From NCBI GenBank assembly GCA_023159155.1, contig JAJNNX010000043.1, positions 434,001 to 498,000 of the forward strand: a stretch of 64,000 bases of DNA. The letters are read 5' to 3'. The translations under genes were made by a program, and so were the position numbers. Origin of the DNA: Ustulina deusta. Lineage: Eukaryota; Ascomycota; Sordariomycetes; Xylariales; Xylariaceae. Shown one piece after another: positions 12,759 through 24,351 of the stretch. The notes under the pieces are model-generated. The model ran no database searches. It saw only the letters and a program-made list of their open reading frames with translations, and was not told where the DNA came from. Positions within the stretch are counted from its first letter, which is position 1. Each line of letters begins with the position of its first letter.

Positions 12759-14467
12759 CAAAAGGGAGATATATATTACCCAACTATAGATTTGTACACG
12801 TCAGAGTACTGATACGATCCCATTCCTCTCCGTCTTATCTCCCCCTCCATAGAATAAGTCCCGGTTCCTCTTTTAACTTAGCTCATTGTAATTTGGCATC
12901 ACCTTCTTTTGCTTTGGTTCGAGACAATGTGCAACCAAGAGTCACGTAAACGACCGAGTCCTGTAGCGATAGATGGTATACGGTAGGTACTCTATTGTTG
13001 ATCCCAATCTGAGCCCTCAAATTTTGAGCTGTCGACTGCCGATTGAGCCATTCTAACAGTTGATCGGGTTCTGGCATGTTAGGATTCATCCCAATTTCTT
13101 TCCTCTGGCGTGGAAAAGGCCAGTGAGCCTGTGGCAGGACAGTGGGGCTGTCACCGATATCTCGCTTTTTGTTGGGTTCGTCTTTTGCTTCCACGGAATG
13201 CCCGTCTCTCGTCCTGCGGACTTGTTCTCAGGCTTTCCGTTTGCGCATATTGCGCCCGTTACGGTAATCTCGCCACGGTTGTCGAGCACTGTGGAATAGC
13301 GATACAGCGATGGCCGCGAGGATTGTTCCCCTAGGCCTAGCATTGCTGCTCTGGTCACGTTGGTGACGTATCGGTTGCTCCTCGCACTTTGCGCCGGCTG
13401 GTTTTACATGATGGTGCGAGGCTGCCATGTCTGAGGATTCGAACGGGCAACTTGGACTAAGTTCTGCACGAATGAGAGAGATTTAGCCGCGATATCTCCT
13501 GTGACTCAACTGATTCTCCACACGAAAAATATTGGCCTAGATTGTGGGCACAAGCTCGATGTAAAAATTAAACGCTAACAAGAAGAGTTCCTGAGCACTG
13601 CGTTTACTTGATGGTACGATTGAGGATGTTGGTGTAGGTGGTTGATAGACTATCGAGTAATATTCAGTGGAGATAAGGTAGTTGAAGTGAAGTTGTAAGC
13701 GTAGGAGACAGTGTCGTAAGGCATAGGGTAGCAAGTGGCAGACCAGGTTCTATTTACCATGCAAGAAACTTTGTTTAGGAATATTATAAGGTTTAGTGGA
13801 TTTTGAATTCGTCACATGGGCGCGTTGTTCAAAGCATAAAGTAGCAGTATTACAATTGACTTCTCAGGTCTTAGTTACTATTTTGCCCTATCGGTTTCTA
13901 TGTCAACCACTCACGGTTAGTATGCAATGTTATTCTCATATAGGCATTGAAGTAAACCCTTTCGACTCCACTTTCAACACACGATATTATATTGTCAGTT
14001 TGGCTATTGGGCTCCGTTTGACAGTCTAGCTCACATGGAGTGATTTCGAGATGCTATCTCGAACCTGCTAGAAACAGGCCTTAGAGTATAGTAATGAGGA
14101 TGTTGGCCCTCTCAATTTAGAGGCAGAAGAGACGAGCAATATTATGGGCTAGCAAAGAAGACGTCGTGAGACTGAACTAGAGTAGTTGTTCGACCCAGTT
14201 GGATTCAACTTTCAGTCACAATATGCCTTGCCGCGGGTCTTTGACTCTTGCTAAGCCTTTGGGAGAGCGGAATCAGAAAAACAGTTTTCGACTCCCCTAT
14301 GAAACCATCGGTAACACACGTCGTCATAGTGCACTTCAACGCATAATGACTTGAATCTCCTTCCACCTAAAGTTTCACGCCTCCAAATGTTTGAAACATT
14401 GACGTGACCCATAATAGACTGGCGCTGCCCGCTCCGGAAAGAAGAAGCGATTGCAACACCTAAAATG

Positions 14468-14683
14468 TCAACGATCAGCGAGAGTTGGACTCATGTTCTG
14501 GAGAACTTCCAGGTTGATTGGAGTATTAACCGACGTAGAGCACAATACCCAATCTGTGTTCATTATTTCACGTGATGGAAGGACAACAGATCTAACGAAG
14601 GTGTCGTAGCGGCCAGCGTTAATATAAAGTGTAGCTCTATCAGCAGCATAAATCTCGGTCTTCTTACCCACGAACCGACTCAT
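14468..14683 (-). CDS. Possible small ORF divergent from the GH5 gene, unsupported
   Basis: The frame has 71 residues and starts at a genuine ATG (14681-14683), only 61 bases from the divergent start of the GH5 gene. No domain is recognisable. The tight head-to-head spacing makes it more likely to be a chance frame in the GH5 promoter, or an old gene remnant, than a real gene. Confidence 0.15.
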   Translation of the reverse strand: MSRFVGKKTEIYAADRATLYINAGRYDTFVRSVVLPSREIMNTDWVLCSTSVNTPINLEVLQNMSPTLADR

Positions 14684-14744
14684 TGACTTAAACCAAGGCC
14701 TTCCGTTATACCATTATAACTGTTCAACTTCTTACGGCGGCAAG

Positions 14745-16147
14745 ATGCTGCTTCACTTATCAGCAGTCTTATGGCTTACATTCACTACTGTGTCAATTGT
14801 CACAGCCACCTGTGAGAATGCTTCACTCAGGATTTGGACTTCCTGAACACTGGTAGTTGACAAATCTATAGTACTGGCCACCGAGCAGGGATCTGTCAGC
14901 CGAAGATGGCTACTCGGCGACAATAAGATCCGAGGAGTCAATCTTGGCTCCTTATTCATCATCGAGGAATGGTTCGCTAAAGATGAATGGGCGAGGATGG
15001 GATGTAAAGGTTACTATGACGAATGGTCCTGTGTGAAAGCCCTCGGTCAAAAAGCTGCAGACGCTGCCTGGGATACGCACTGGAAGTCCTGGACCACCGA
15101 AAGCGACATAACCCAGATAGCCAGTTATGGGCTAAACACTATACGCATACCCGTTGGATTTTGGATAAAGGAGGACCTTGTCCAGACCGGGGAGTATTAC
15201 CCAAGAGGAGGTCTGAAATATCTTGATCGCCTGGTGGGCTGGGCTCGTGATGCTGGCTTATATGTTATTATGGACTTGCATGGCGCTCCTGGTTCTCAGT
15301 CACCCAACGCAGAGTTCACGGGACATGTGAGTAGCCTCTGACCCTAAGGCAGGCCTTGATCGAGTAGAGCTAATGGAGGATCCACTACAGAGCACTGCGA
15401 TTCCCGGCTTTTTCACGGACGCCAACTATGAGCGTGCCAATCAATTCTTGGAGTGGATGACAGAACGCATCCACACGAATGATGCATACCGCACTGTTGG
15501 GATGATAGAGGTTATCAACGAGCCGATCAAGCGACGCGTGAACGCCACAGATGCCGATAATATGGTGAAGACATTCTATCCTGCGGCTTGGGACCGAATA
15601 CGCAACCGTGAAAGTAAATTAGGCGTTGCGAAAAAAGATATGCTGCACATCCAATATATGGTGAAGTACCATGGCCTCTAGCGTCAACTAGACTTGCTAA
15701 CGAGATATAAAGGGAAGCAATTGGGGATCTGGCCACCCCGAGACGTACCTAAATGATACGACCTATATATACTTCGATGACCACGTGTATTGGAGGTTTG
15801 ACAGTAGATCCGGTACCAATAAGACAAGCTACATAAATGCCGCCTGTAGTCTCTACCGTCCCAAAGGCGACGTGATTGTCGGCGAGTTCTCGCTTTCAGT
15901 GGCGAGTGCCCTGCAGAATAACGACGAGTTTGGCATCAAGGGACACCCAGAAAACATCGCTTGGTATACCGACTACTTCGCTGCACAGGTCTCAATCTTC
16001 GAGAAGAGAGGTGGTTGGATATTTTGGAGTTGGAAATGTAACTGGATTAATCAGTTCAATGACTGGCGATGGTGCTACAAGACCGCGGTGGAAGCTGGTG
16101 CCATTCCCAAGAATGCTTCGGCGGCCGCCTCCCTGTCTCCTTGTTAG
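14745..16147 (+). CDS. Secreted GH5 glucan 1,3-beta-glucosidase (exo-beta-1,3-glucanase)
   Basis: There are four exons: 14745-14811, 14872-15326, 15379-15660 and 15713-16147. The introns are 60, 52 and 52 bases, all GT...AG, and the last has a TGCTAAC branch point. The joined frame is 412 residues, the usual size for fungal exo-beta-1,3-glucanases of GH5. Residues 1-21 form a signal peptide, so the enzyme is secreted. Family motifs in order are RGVNLGS near residue 47, DLHGAPGSQ at 157-165, EVINEP with the acid/base Glu at about 222, and GEFS with the nucleophile Glu at about 326. Cys-rich and WxWK segments follow. The NLGSLFIIEEW variant replaces the NLGGWLVLEPW of the best-known yeast enzymes. 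The enzyme should release glucose from wall beta-1,3-glucan. No GPI signal or linker is seen. The first intron was placed by joining the signal peptide to the conserved N-terminal motif. Confidence 0.9.
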
Positions 16148-17026
16148 CCGGCTGGCTTAATTTGACTTTGCAGATCTAAATAGGGAATTTGAGAAAATGC
16201 TGCAATGTCGGTCTTCGAATTACAACCCCGTTACCGTTAAGAAGTGCAGTGGCAATATGGCCCCTCTAAACTCCTGACATGTGTGACTTTTGCTAACACA
16301 ATTTACAACCGCGACCTCTGCTTGAACTGAAACAATTGTATCTGTAGCTTTTATTAGTGGGAAATACCTGCCGCCTATCATGGTGGCTGATATAATGACA
16401 CCGTAAGCTTCTCGTCAGCAATTAGCACTCATACCAGATTGAGCAGTCTTTTGCTGTCTTCCGCATATAATGCAGATAATGAGAGAAGAATTGCAACAGT
16501 CCCCATTTGAACTGTCGATCAATTTGCTTCCATGAACGTTGCACTCACGCACCTACAGCCCGCCACATCTGATTCCTCTCAGGAGGTTTGGAGATGCTGC
16601 AACGCAGCCTTCCACATGACGTTAAACACAGCCAGTCAGTCACGCAGGCAGGCAGACTCCATGAACATTGCAGGGCTGGAAACTCTACATATACTACATA
16701 GAGTGTTGAGAACATAGACAGCATCTCGAATTTCAGAGCAGGGATTGCTCCTGTGTGTAGTTCTCGGCTCTGTTTGCACATTCGCACTATGTCTCATTAT
16801 GCCTGCCCTAACACTGATAATATACAAAACGCTTTCCTTACTATGACATAGCAATGCTATATATACCCTTCGAAACGAGGTCCTACTTTTATTAAAGTTT
16901 ATAACAAGATCGTCGCATCACAAATATGCCCACCCAGAGAACACGAGTCAAATAATTTCCAAGACTGCACAACAGACAAAATATTATCAAGGGGGGTAGA
17001 AGCGAAAAAAAAGAAAACAAACGCTA
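16148..17026. other. Intergenic between GH5 gene and tRNA
   Basis: This stretch has about 880 bases of normal composition. It should contain the 3' end of the GH5 transcript. I see no supported gene, repeat or RNA here. Overlapping short frames at 16532-16854 on both strands look like chance. Confidence 0.5.
17004..17017 (-). terminator. Pol III terminator of tRNA-Gly
   Basis: Downstream of the tRNA on its own strand the sequence reads TTTTCTTTTTTTT. Runs of four and eight T are standard RNA polymerase III termination signals. The first T run lies 9 bases beyond the mature 3' end. Confidence 0.8.
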
Positions 17027-17097
17027 TGCATCAGCCGTGAATCGAACACGGGGCCCATCGATGGCAACGATGGATTTTACCACTAAACCACTGATGC
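17027..17097 (-). tRNA. tRNA-Gly (anticodon GCC)
   Basis: The minus strand folds into a 71-base cloverleaf. The acceptor stem is GCATCAG paired with CTGATGC, with discriminator A. The D arm contains the A box TGGTTTAGTGG. The anticodon stem is CATCG/CGATG with loop TTGCCAT, giving anticodon GCC. The T arm is CCGTG/CACGG around TTCGATT (B box). No intron is present. The family is the common fungal Gly-GCC tRNA, which decodes GGC and GGT. A Pol III terminator follows at 17004-17017. Confidence 0.95.
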
Positions 17098-17762
17098 TGA
17101 ATGTGGGTATGTGCTGCGAAATGTCAGGTGAGACACCTTCATAACTCGTCTACTCCTTAGCGTCCTAGGAGCTCCAACTTTAGCAATATTTCGACAGTAA
17201 CCATCTTTTGGTAGCCGAGAACTTACGGCTTTAGGTAATACGGATGGGTCAGAAATGAGGCCAAGCACATAAGCGAAATAGGAGTGCAGCAACTATGCAG
17301 CAACGCCATGCAACAACATGGTGCCAAGAAATAAGATTCGGAAGTCTGCTACGAAGCCGCCAAGCTTAGGTACAGGATAGTGCGCAAGTCAAATCGAAAC
17401 TGTAACGAATTGATGATAATTCAAGGCTAATGCAGCATCGAATGACATCCCAGCAGCCTGGGCTGGGTGTCTGAGGTATCTTCATTGTTGTTCTTATGGA
17501 TGCCAAGATAATTCCCTTCACGTCCCTCATAATGTTGAAAATTCTATGCAAATGCTAGATATCTAGATCCGCCTAAACAGACCCACCGGGTATGTTGAAA
17601 CCGTACGCCAATGCTGCCGAGCCCAATTTTCGTGACACTGTCCGATGAGGGAATCATATGTCTCTAAACCTAACAACGCCGTTCGCAATGCAGAAAGAAG
17701 TTGATTCTCCCGCGATATCTGAGAGTAAGTTCCCTCACGGAAAGACATTATACAATAGAAAT
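17098..17762. other. Intergenic between tRNA and SAM synthetase 3' end
   Basis: This 665-base stretch has no supported gene. The part next to 17763 should include the 3' untranslated region of the SAM synthetase transcript. The short frames here have no recognisable features. Confidence 0.5.
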
Positions 17763-19098
17763 TTAAAACTTGAGCTCCTTGGGTTGTTCCCAGGTAAAGC
17801 TCTGGTCAGTACCGAAGTGACCGAACTTGGCGGTCTGGTTGTACAGGGGTTGAATTAGGTTGAGCTGCTTGGCAATCGGACCAGGTCGCATGTCGAAATT
17901 GGCCTTGACAATCTCAACAAGCTCCTCCGAGGTCTTGCTCGAGGTACCGTACGAGTCAACGTAGATGGAGCAAGGCTCAGCGACACCAATAGCGTAACTG
18001 AGCTGGACCAGAGCTCGGCGGGCGAGCTTTGCGTTAACGAGAGATTTGGCAACCCATCGGGCGAGGTAGGCAGCCGATCGGTCGACTTTGCTGAAATCCT
18101 TTCCAGAGAAGGCACCACCACCGTGGGCACCCCAGCCACCGTAGGTATCGACGATGATCTTCCGGCCAGTGACACCAGCGTCACCCTGAGGGCCACCGAT
18201 AATGAACTGTCCAGAGGGTTGCAGCTGCGAGGTTGTCAGTCTCCCCATATTCCGAGAGCGATGGACAGTGTGCGTGACTTACGTGGAGAACAGTCTCGTC
18301 GTCGATGTATTGGCTGGGAATGACGGGATCGATGATCTTAGTCTTGAGCTCCTTTCGGAGTTGCTCAGTGCTAATCTCGGGGCCGTGCTGCGCTGAGATA
18401 ACGACAGTGTGGACGCGCAGAGGAACGACGGCGCCGTTATCGTGCTTGTACTCCATGGTGATTTGGGTCTTGGTATCAGGGCGCAACCATGGGCAGGTGC
18501 CATTGCGACGAGCGTCAGACATGGCCTTGTTCAGCTTGTGGGCGAGAAGGTGAGACAGAGGGTGGAGCTCGGGGGTCTCGTCAGTGGCATATCCGAACAT
18601 GAGACCTTGGTCACCGGCACCAAGCTCCTCAAGAGCCTTTTCGTAGTGGAGACCCTGGGCAATATCGGGGGACTGTTGCTCAATGCCGACGAGCACACTG
18701 CAGGTCTTGTAGTCGAAGCCCTTGTCGGACGAGTCGTAGCCGATTTCCTTGATGGCATCACGGACAACCTTCTGGTAGTCGACCGTGGCCTTGGTGGTGA
18801 TTTCACCAAAGACCATGATCATACCCGTCTTGGTTGCCGTCTCGCAGGCGACCTTGGAGAGGGGGTCCTCCCTGAGGCAGGCATCGAGGATGGCATCTGA
18901 GACTTGATCGCAAATCTTGTCGGGGTGACCCTCACCGACGGATTCGGACTGGAGAGCATGTTAGTACGAGCGACTCCAACAAGGCCTGCACCAATGGGCG
19001 GGCTGAAGGAACCGGGCGTGATGCGAACTCACAGTGAAAAGAAAAGCGCCCACGTTCTTGGGCTGGCTGAAATGGCTGGTTCCGTTTGAAGCAGGCAT
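17763..19098 (-). CDS. S-adenosylmethionine synthetase
   Basis: The enzyme makes S-adenosylmethionine from methionine and ATP in the cytosol. On the minus strand there are three exons: 19033-19098, 18283-18948 and 17763-18224. The introns are 84 bases (with a TACTAAC branch point) and 58 bases (GTAAGT donor), both in phase 0. The protein has 397 residues, normal for the family. Signatures are GEGHPDK at 27-33, GAGDQG at 132-137 (signature 1) and GGGAFSGKD at 279-287 (signature 2). The first ATG gives a short variable N-terminus of about 22 residues before [11 protein letters not shown], as in other fungal enzymes. The gene is transcribed away from GPN3 out of a shared 2.25 kb region. Nothing is truncated or mutated, so it is very likely functional. 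Confidence 0.97.
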
Positions 19099-21350
19099 TG
19101 TGACGAGAAAATGAACGCACGAAACCGTCTAGAACAAATAGGAAGGATAGATCAAAAAGAGAAGGGGAATAAAAAGCCAATGCGATACGCGATGGGCGGG
19201 CGTATGTGTAGGGTGTGTGTGTGTGGGTGGACGAGGAATTGATATGGAGGGGGAGAGGAGAGGAAAGGATGGGAGGAACGTGAGACCAAAGTTTTTAAGG
19301 ACGAGATCGGACGACAGCATAACAGAGGGGTACCACCAAGCTTATGGTACCTTGGGTCGGTTCTATGGCACTGTGGATATTATGTGCCCCTCCATCCAAA
19401 TGGCGCAATGCCCTTTCAAGCTAGGCTCATCCTCAAACAGCTTAGTAAGGCACACTCTCAGGAGGGACCCTTGGTATACTGCCTTTGCGTTCCTGGCGTC
19501 TATGTAATACCTATCTAGGTACCTTATCTAAGAGTGGTACCCCCTTCCCACTTTGATAACGCAGTAGTATCTACACTACGAGATCGATATTGTCCTAATG
19601 GTTTAGTTCCAATGTATTGCAATCAGCAAGCTGCATCAATCGGGAGCGGGGTACTCTTCAATCATCCCCTCCCCTCCTCTCTGAGCCTTACCTACCTACC
19701 TAGGCACTGTATGCGGCCGTAGATGGAATAAAACATGCCAATGATTTACAGTAATACGGTACTTATTCAGTAGTGCAATTAGTGCAGACATGTTCCTATT
19801 TGGACGCGAGTCTGGTACACTATGACTTGATAGTAGGATGCGGACCTTGTTGATCATATCCGCCCCAGTTATCGCGATTGGCGGTTGGCGTTAGGTGCCT
19901 ATATCATTTGCCGGCCGGCCCGGAACACCTCAGTATCTACCTACTGTGCTGCAGGCACTGTCATGTATAGGGACTAGGTACCTAGGTACTTATCATTCTA
20001 AGTAGGATTCCCACCGGTCTGGCCAGCCCGCAGCTGATGTTTCGGATTCGGGGAATTCTTCTCGGCTCATCAGTTTTGGTGGTACATTGTTGGCCATTCT
20101 TTTCTAGGAATATCTAGGGCAATACCTACCGGGTAGTATCACCGAGCGGGTTTTCAGCCGAACTGGCGGTTTACTTCGTCTGCTGCTGGTGTATAAGTAG
20201 CTTGAGGCTGGGTCCGATGCTCCACATCATTATTGATGTTGGTGATTGGCCAACGAATCTCCTCGTTCTACCACAGTATCCTCATCTATCCAAGAGAGCT
20301 CTGATCTGCTGCTGTGTTCACAATCGGCTTCGGCTGGGGACGTCGGGGATACTGCCACGGATTCCATCATCTGCCAACCATGAGACTGTACAGTAGTGTA
20401 CGACTGTTTGTCTGTTTTCTGATTTTCTGACTGTATCTGGCCAGCAGCCTGGCAAGGGTGTGTGGTGCCGATGCTTACTACATTGGCTACTGGTCGGTTT
20501 GCTGGACCGGGCGGAAACCGGGCGACAACCGGGATGCGTCTGCGATTCAGTCGAGCAAGGCGAGGTCGGCAGGCAGACCCCCAGACGGACCGGTCTTAAT
20601 TCAGCTTTGGCGCGGCTACTCCCCCCTCAAGCTACAACTTACACTACCGACGAGATAACTGCTCCGTGACTGCAGTAACAAGGTAGCTGGAGTTGCTGTC
20701 GGGGTTACTTTTACCAAGGTGCGTTGATGTTGAATTATATGTAGCCAAGTATGTAAGCACCTAAATACCCAAGGTAGGTAGGTACAGTGCCTATCGAAGG
20801 TCTACTATGTAGTATTGAAAAAGCACTACCTACCTACTATTAGGTATACACTTGACCTGAAAGTGAACCTAACTACCTAGTTAGGTTAGTACTATTGGAA
20901 CCCCACTTGACGTGCATCCTTACTTGGTGCATCATCTTTCTTCTACCCCTCCAAAAAAATCGTCGAGTGGAAGGTGAAGCACCGTACAGCACCATACAGC
21001 ACCACACGGCTGAAACAACCCCCCCAAATTGCGATAGCATTGGGCCTCAGCCTTGACAGAGTAGAGGAACACTTGGTGATCCCATCTCTTTATTCCCCCA
21101 TACTTTAGTTCCGAGTCGAGGCATGTATGCCGTGCGAGACCTACAAGCCCTGTCAAACACCCTATTGCGTACGACTACAACTTGTCTCGAGCAGAGGTTC
21201 TAGACAGGTAGCCTCCATATTCACTGCTTGGCTGCCCGAATGCTGGAATCCATCTTGTTACTGGACTGAACTGGACTGAACCGAATAGCTTGGTTCGTAT
21301 CAACTGAACTTTAACAGCTTACATCTCGACCAGCTCGACAGCTCATCGTC
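19099..21350. promoter_or_regulatory. Divergent promoter region between SAM synthetase and GPN3
   Basis: This 2.25 kb non-coding region lies between two divergently transcribed genes. It holds many TACCTA/TAGGTA words, some in tandem or as palindromes: CCTACCTACCTAGG near 19690, ACCTAGGTAC near 19979, AGGTAGGTAGGT near 20772 and CTACCTACCT near 20827. A short GT-rich repeat (about 19214-19226) and purine-rich tracts lie just upstream of the SAM synthetase start. No open frame here has family features. Its unusual length suggests 5' untranslated exons or a lost gene, but neither can be shown. Confidence 0.5.
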
Positions 21351-22389
21351 ATGAGTAAGTTTGGTGTTATGGTCATGGGCCCAGCCGGGGCGGGCAAGGT
21401 TCGTCATGTCCCAATTACGCCATCATTACCAGCAGAATCATCGTCATTGTCATCATCGTCGTCGTCGCAATTGTGGCTTGATTGCACCGCGACTAACCAA
21501 CTGTACATGACCAAACAAACAGTCGACCTTTTGCGCCTCCCTCATCACGCACCTACAGCTAAACCGACGGTCCGCATTCTACGTAAATCTCGATCCCGCC
21601 GCCGAGTCTTTCGAGCATTCTCCCGACCTCGACATCAAGGACCTCATCTGTCTCGAGGATGTCATGGAGGAGATGGGTCTCGGCCCCAACGGCGGTCTGA
21701 TATACTGCTTCGAGTTCCTCATGGAGAACCTCGACTTTCTCACCGACGCCCTCGACTCGCTGACCGAAGAATACCTCATTATATTCGACATGCCCGGCCA
21801 AATTGAGCTGTACACCCACGTCCCTATCCTGCCCGCTCTCGTTCGCTTCCTCACGCGCACCGGCTCCCTCGACATCCGCATGTGCGCCGCCTATCTCCTC
21901 GAAGCCACCTTCATCGTCGACCGCGCCAAGTTCTTCGCCGGCACCCTGAGTGCCATGTCGGCCATGGTCATGCTCGAGGTCCCTCACATCAACATCCTGT
22001 CAAAGATGGATCTCGTCAAGGACCAGGTCCGCAAGAAGGACCTGAAGAGGTTCACTAACCCCGACAGTGGCTTGTTAGACGACGACCCAGCCGAAGCGGC
22101 GAGGAGAGCCACCGAAGGCAAGAACGCAGTCGACGAGCAAGAAGAGGATGCGACGGCCGACTTACAGGACAAGGATACCTTGATGCGCGGCGCTGGCTTC
22201 AGGAGACTCAACAAAGCCGTGGCGGATCTGATTGAGAGTTTTAGCATGATCAGCTACCTCAAGCTCGATGTGCAGGACGAGGACAGCGTGGGGGCCATCT
22301 TGAGCTACATCGACGACTGTATACAGTATCACGAGGCGCAGGAGCCCAAGGAGTTGAAGGATCAGGAGTTTGCAGAGGTGGAAGAGTGA
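21351..22389 (+). CDS. GPN3: GPN-loop GTPase 3 (Gpn3)
   Basis: There are two exons: 21351-21398 and 21523-22389. The intron is 124 bases with a CTAAC branch point, and it splits the P-loop after GPAGAGK. The protein has 304 residues. Motifs are P-loop GPAGAGKST at 10-18, the family-defining Gly-Pro-Asn loop at 70-72, G3 DMPGQ at 105-109 and G4 SKMD at 176-179. The C-terminal third has an acidic insert, as in fungal Gpn3. Gpn3 forms a dimer with Gpn1 and is needed for assembly and nuclear import of RNA polymerase II. The start MSKFGVMVMGPAGAGK matches the usual N-terminus of the family. Its neighbours are unrelated in function. The 3' end converges on the APQ12-like gene. Confidence 0.95.
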
Positions 22390-22759
22390 TGGCGTATGTG
22401 CACGAGGATACCCGATTCAGGACGGAAGTGTCTGGAATAGGGGGGTTTCAGAGTACGCGAATAAGGTAAATGTTGGACCGCTTTATATAATTGCTTCGTT
22501 GCATAGCATAGGCGTTTCGGTGGACACTGGGAATTTTCATGTCATTGATACCAAAATCAGAATTCAACTGAATATGCCCAAACCAGTTACTCCTAACAAG
22601 CAATCGCTCGTTTGTTTCCTCATAACGCTCATGTTCTGGAGAGTACCAAAGACCTTAGCGATCGTCGTACCCATAGTCGTAAAAGTGTCATTCATGCGCC
22701 CTCCCCCCTTTCCCCATCTCTCTTCTTTTCGTGAGCCCCTCTATCTGGACACGCACGCA
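22390..22759. other. Convergent 3' intergenic region
   Basis: This is 370 bases between the stop codons of two convergent genes. It should carry both 3' untranslated regions. Nothing else is visible. Confidence 0.6.
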
Positions 22760-23474
22760 TCACCTGCCACTGCTCCTGCCGCTGTACCCAGCACTCCTGC
22801 CTGATCCCATCGCTCCCCTTCCGCCACCAAAGGCCCCAGCACCTGCGCCAGCCCGTGTCTGCGCATCGTATTTCTGATATTCGCTGATCCAGATATCCTT
22901 GACCATGGCGGCGTACACGACCAACCGACGAGCGACCAGAACCAGATCGGCAATGACGGCCTCGGGCCCCCGGTTCCACACGGCCATGAGGGCCAGACCG
23001 ATGAACATCCACAACACGGCACGGAGCGCGAGACGCGTGAAGAAGGATATGGTCCGCTGCACCCAGAGGACGATCTGGAAGGCCATGAAGAACAAGGCGA
23101 GGAGGAGGCCGAGGAAGACGACGTCGGGCGAGTCCTGCAGAGCGCGCACGCCGCGCTCGGCCACCGGGGCCACGACGGGTTGGAGGATGAAGGCCGCCCG
23201 CTGCATGCCGAGGGCCGCGTACGAGTAGACGGTGCGCAGCGTGCTGGACGGGTGGAGCACGTGGTCTTGGAGGAGCTGGAGGGTTTGGTCTGGAAGAATG
23301 CCTGCATGGTTTGATTTGGCCTGTTAGTCTTCTCCTGCCCTTTTCTTTCTTTCCCCCTTGGGGTAACGGATGATGGATGACGGATGCTGAATGCTGGATG
23401 CTGGATGTGTGAAAGAGAACACACGTACCCTGTAGGGCGCTGATGATCCAGGTATTGTCTACCTCCATCGCCAT
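22760..23474 (-). CDS. APQ12-like nuclear pore assembly/nuclear envelope membrane protein
   Basis: There are two minus-strand exons: 23429-23474 and 22760-23301. The 127-base intron has a GTACGT donor and a GACTAAC branch point and lies in phase 1. The joined protein has 195 residues. It begins MAMEVDNTWIISALQGILPD, has two adjacent hydrophobic helices (about 77-97 and 105-124), and ends in a low-complexity Gly/Ala/Arg/Ser tail (166-195). The layout fits the fungal APQ12 family (nuclear pore assembly and biogenesis), whose yeast member sits in the ER/nuclear envelope and affects pore assembly and membrane fluidity. Three large overlapping frames on both strands here are shadows caused by high G+C. 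The family call rests on the two-helix core and size, and is less certain than the gene model. Confidence 0.75.
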
Positions 23475-24351
23475 TGCTTGGCTCCCTTTCGTGGCTCTTC
23501 CGGCAAGCTGTTACTGACGGTTCGCGGTCGTGGTTTGTTGGCGTTGGCGTTGTTGTTGTTGTCTGGATTTCTCGGCGTCAAGAAGCGAAGACCAACGAAG
23601 GCTGAGGCAACGCCTATCACGTGACGCATCTGGCGATTCGGGAGGAATAAAGAGCAATGCTGTGTCAAAGGCCTATCGTACGTAATGCTGGTAGATGGCT
23701 CGCGAGAAAGGAGAAGAGACAAGAGAAGAAAAAAAGAGCCAGCCAAAGTATGATGATGCTGGGTACACAGACCAGGGGTTTGTTTGTTTGTATACGGTAT
23801 ACCTAGCTTGGTATGATAAGCAGGGTCGAAGCAGGGCACTCACTTAGTAGGTACCTAAGCAAGGCGCTTCACTGGGTCAGTATGGTGTGACGGTGCGAGC
23901 GACACGTGTGTGTGTGTGTTGTACGGTATCGGTGTTGGCAGTTGGTCAGGATGGAAGCGGTGAGTGAGCGGCGTGGATCGCGGTTGCGGGCACAATCTTA
24001 ACTCCGAATCGTAACCCTGCTTATGCTATAATCTCGGTACACCAATAGTTCTAATAACTGCATAGGATGCCCTTCAGTCACTTCCATGCTCGAGGTACCC
24101 GAGGTACTTATAAGAATGCCACCACCCTTTTCATCAGTTTTAGCCTTTAGAAATGGAAAGAAGTTCTATCTAGGTACTCCTGACACGCGCTCCTACGAGG
24201 GTTGATGCACAAAGATTTCTCCTACGAGATCGGACACAGCTGTTGTTTGTGACCTTTGAAATGATGTCTTATTGCCCCCTTTTATCCCATTCACGTCTAG
24301 CCTAACGCGTATGAGATAGCAAAGCTCTTGTCTACATACATATTGCCTTAC
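23475..24351. other. Intergenic between APQ12-like and sedolisin genes
   Basis: These 877 bases should contain the APQ12-like promoter and the sedolisin 3' region. Small microsatellites are present: a GTT/GGC trinucleotide tract near 23538-23560 and a GT run near 23907-23920. TACCTA-type words also occur (near 23850). No gene is supported; the frame at 23459-23839 has no family features. Confidence 0.5.

Larger units (their letters stand above)
11809..14744. other. 2.9 kb intergenic region with only weak ORFs
   Basis: The composition is normal for the island, but no frame has a recognisable domain. Short candidates exist: 12420-12758 (+), 12282-12488 and 12531-12761 (-), 12883-13194 (-), 13796-14029 (+) and 14468-14683 (-). 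Several overlap on opposite strands, so at most some are real. I see no repeat or RNA gene. The last stretch contains the promoter of the GH5 gene. Confidence 0.5.

Noticed and set aside
12531..12761. Minus-strand hydrophobic frame that looks like a membrane protein
   Set aside because: It has no Met and no splice context that yields a known family, and the plus strand is also open. Too weak to annotate.
19099..21350. A missing gene in the long divergent promoter
   Set aside because: Frames at 19217-19507, 20202-20396 and 20458-20669 have no domain, splice pattern or family resemblance.
21559..21987. Minus-strand frame opposite GPN3
   Set aside because: It is a shadow of a strongly conserved GTPase frame.
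22692..23474. 260- and 227-residue frames overlapping the APQ12-like gene
   Set aside because: They read through the intron in other frames and have Pro/Arg/Ser-rich shadow composition. The spliced frame has two clear membrane helices.
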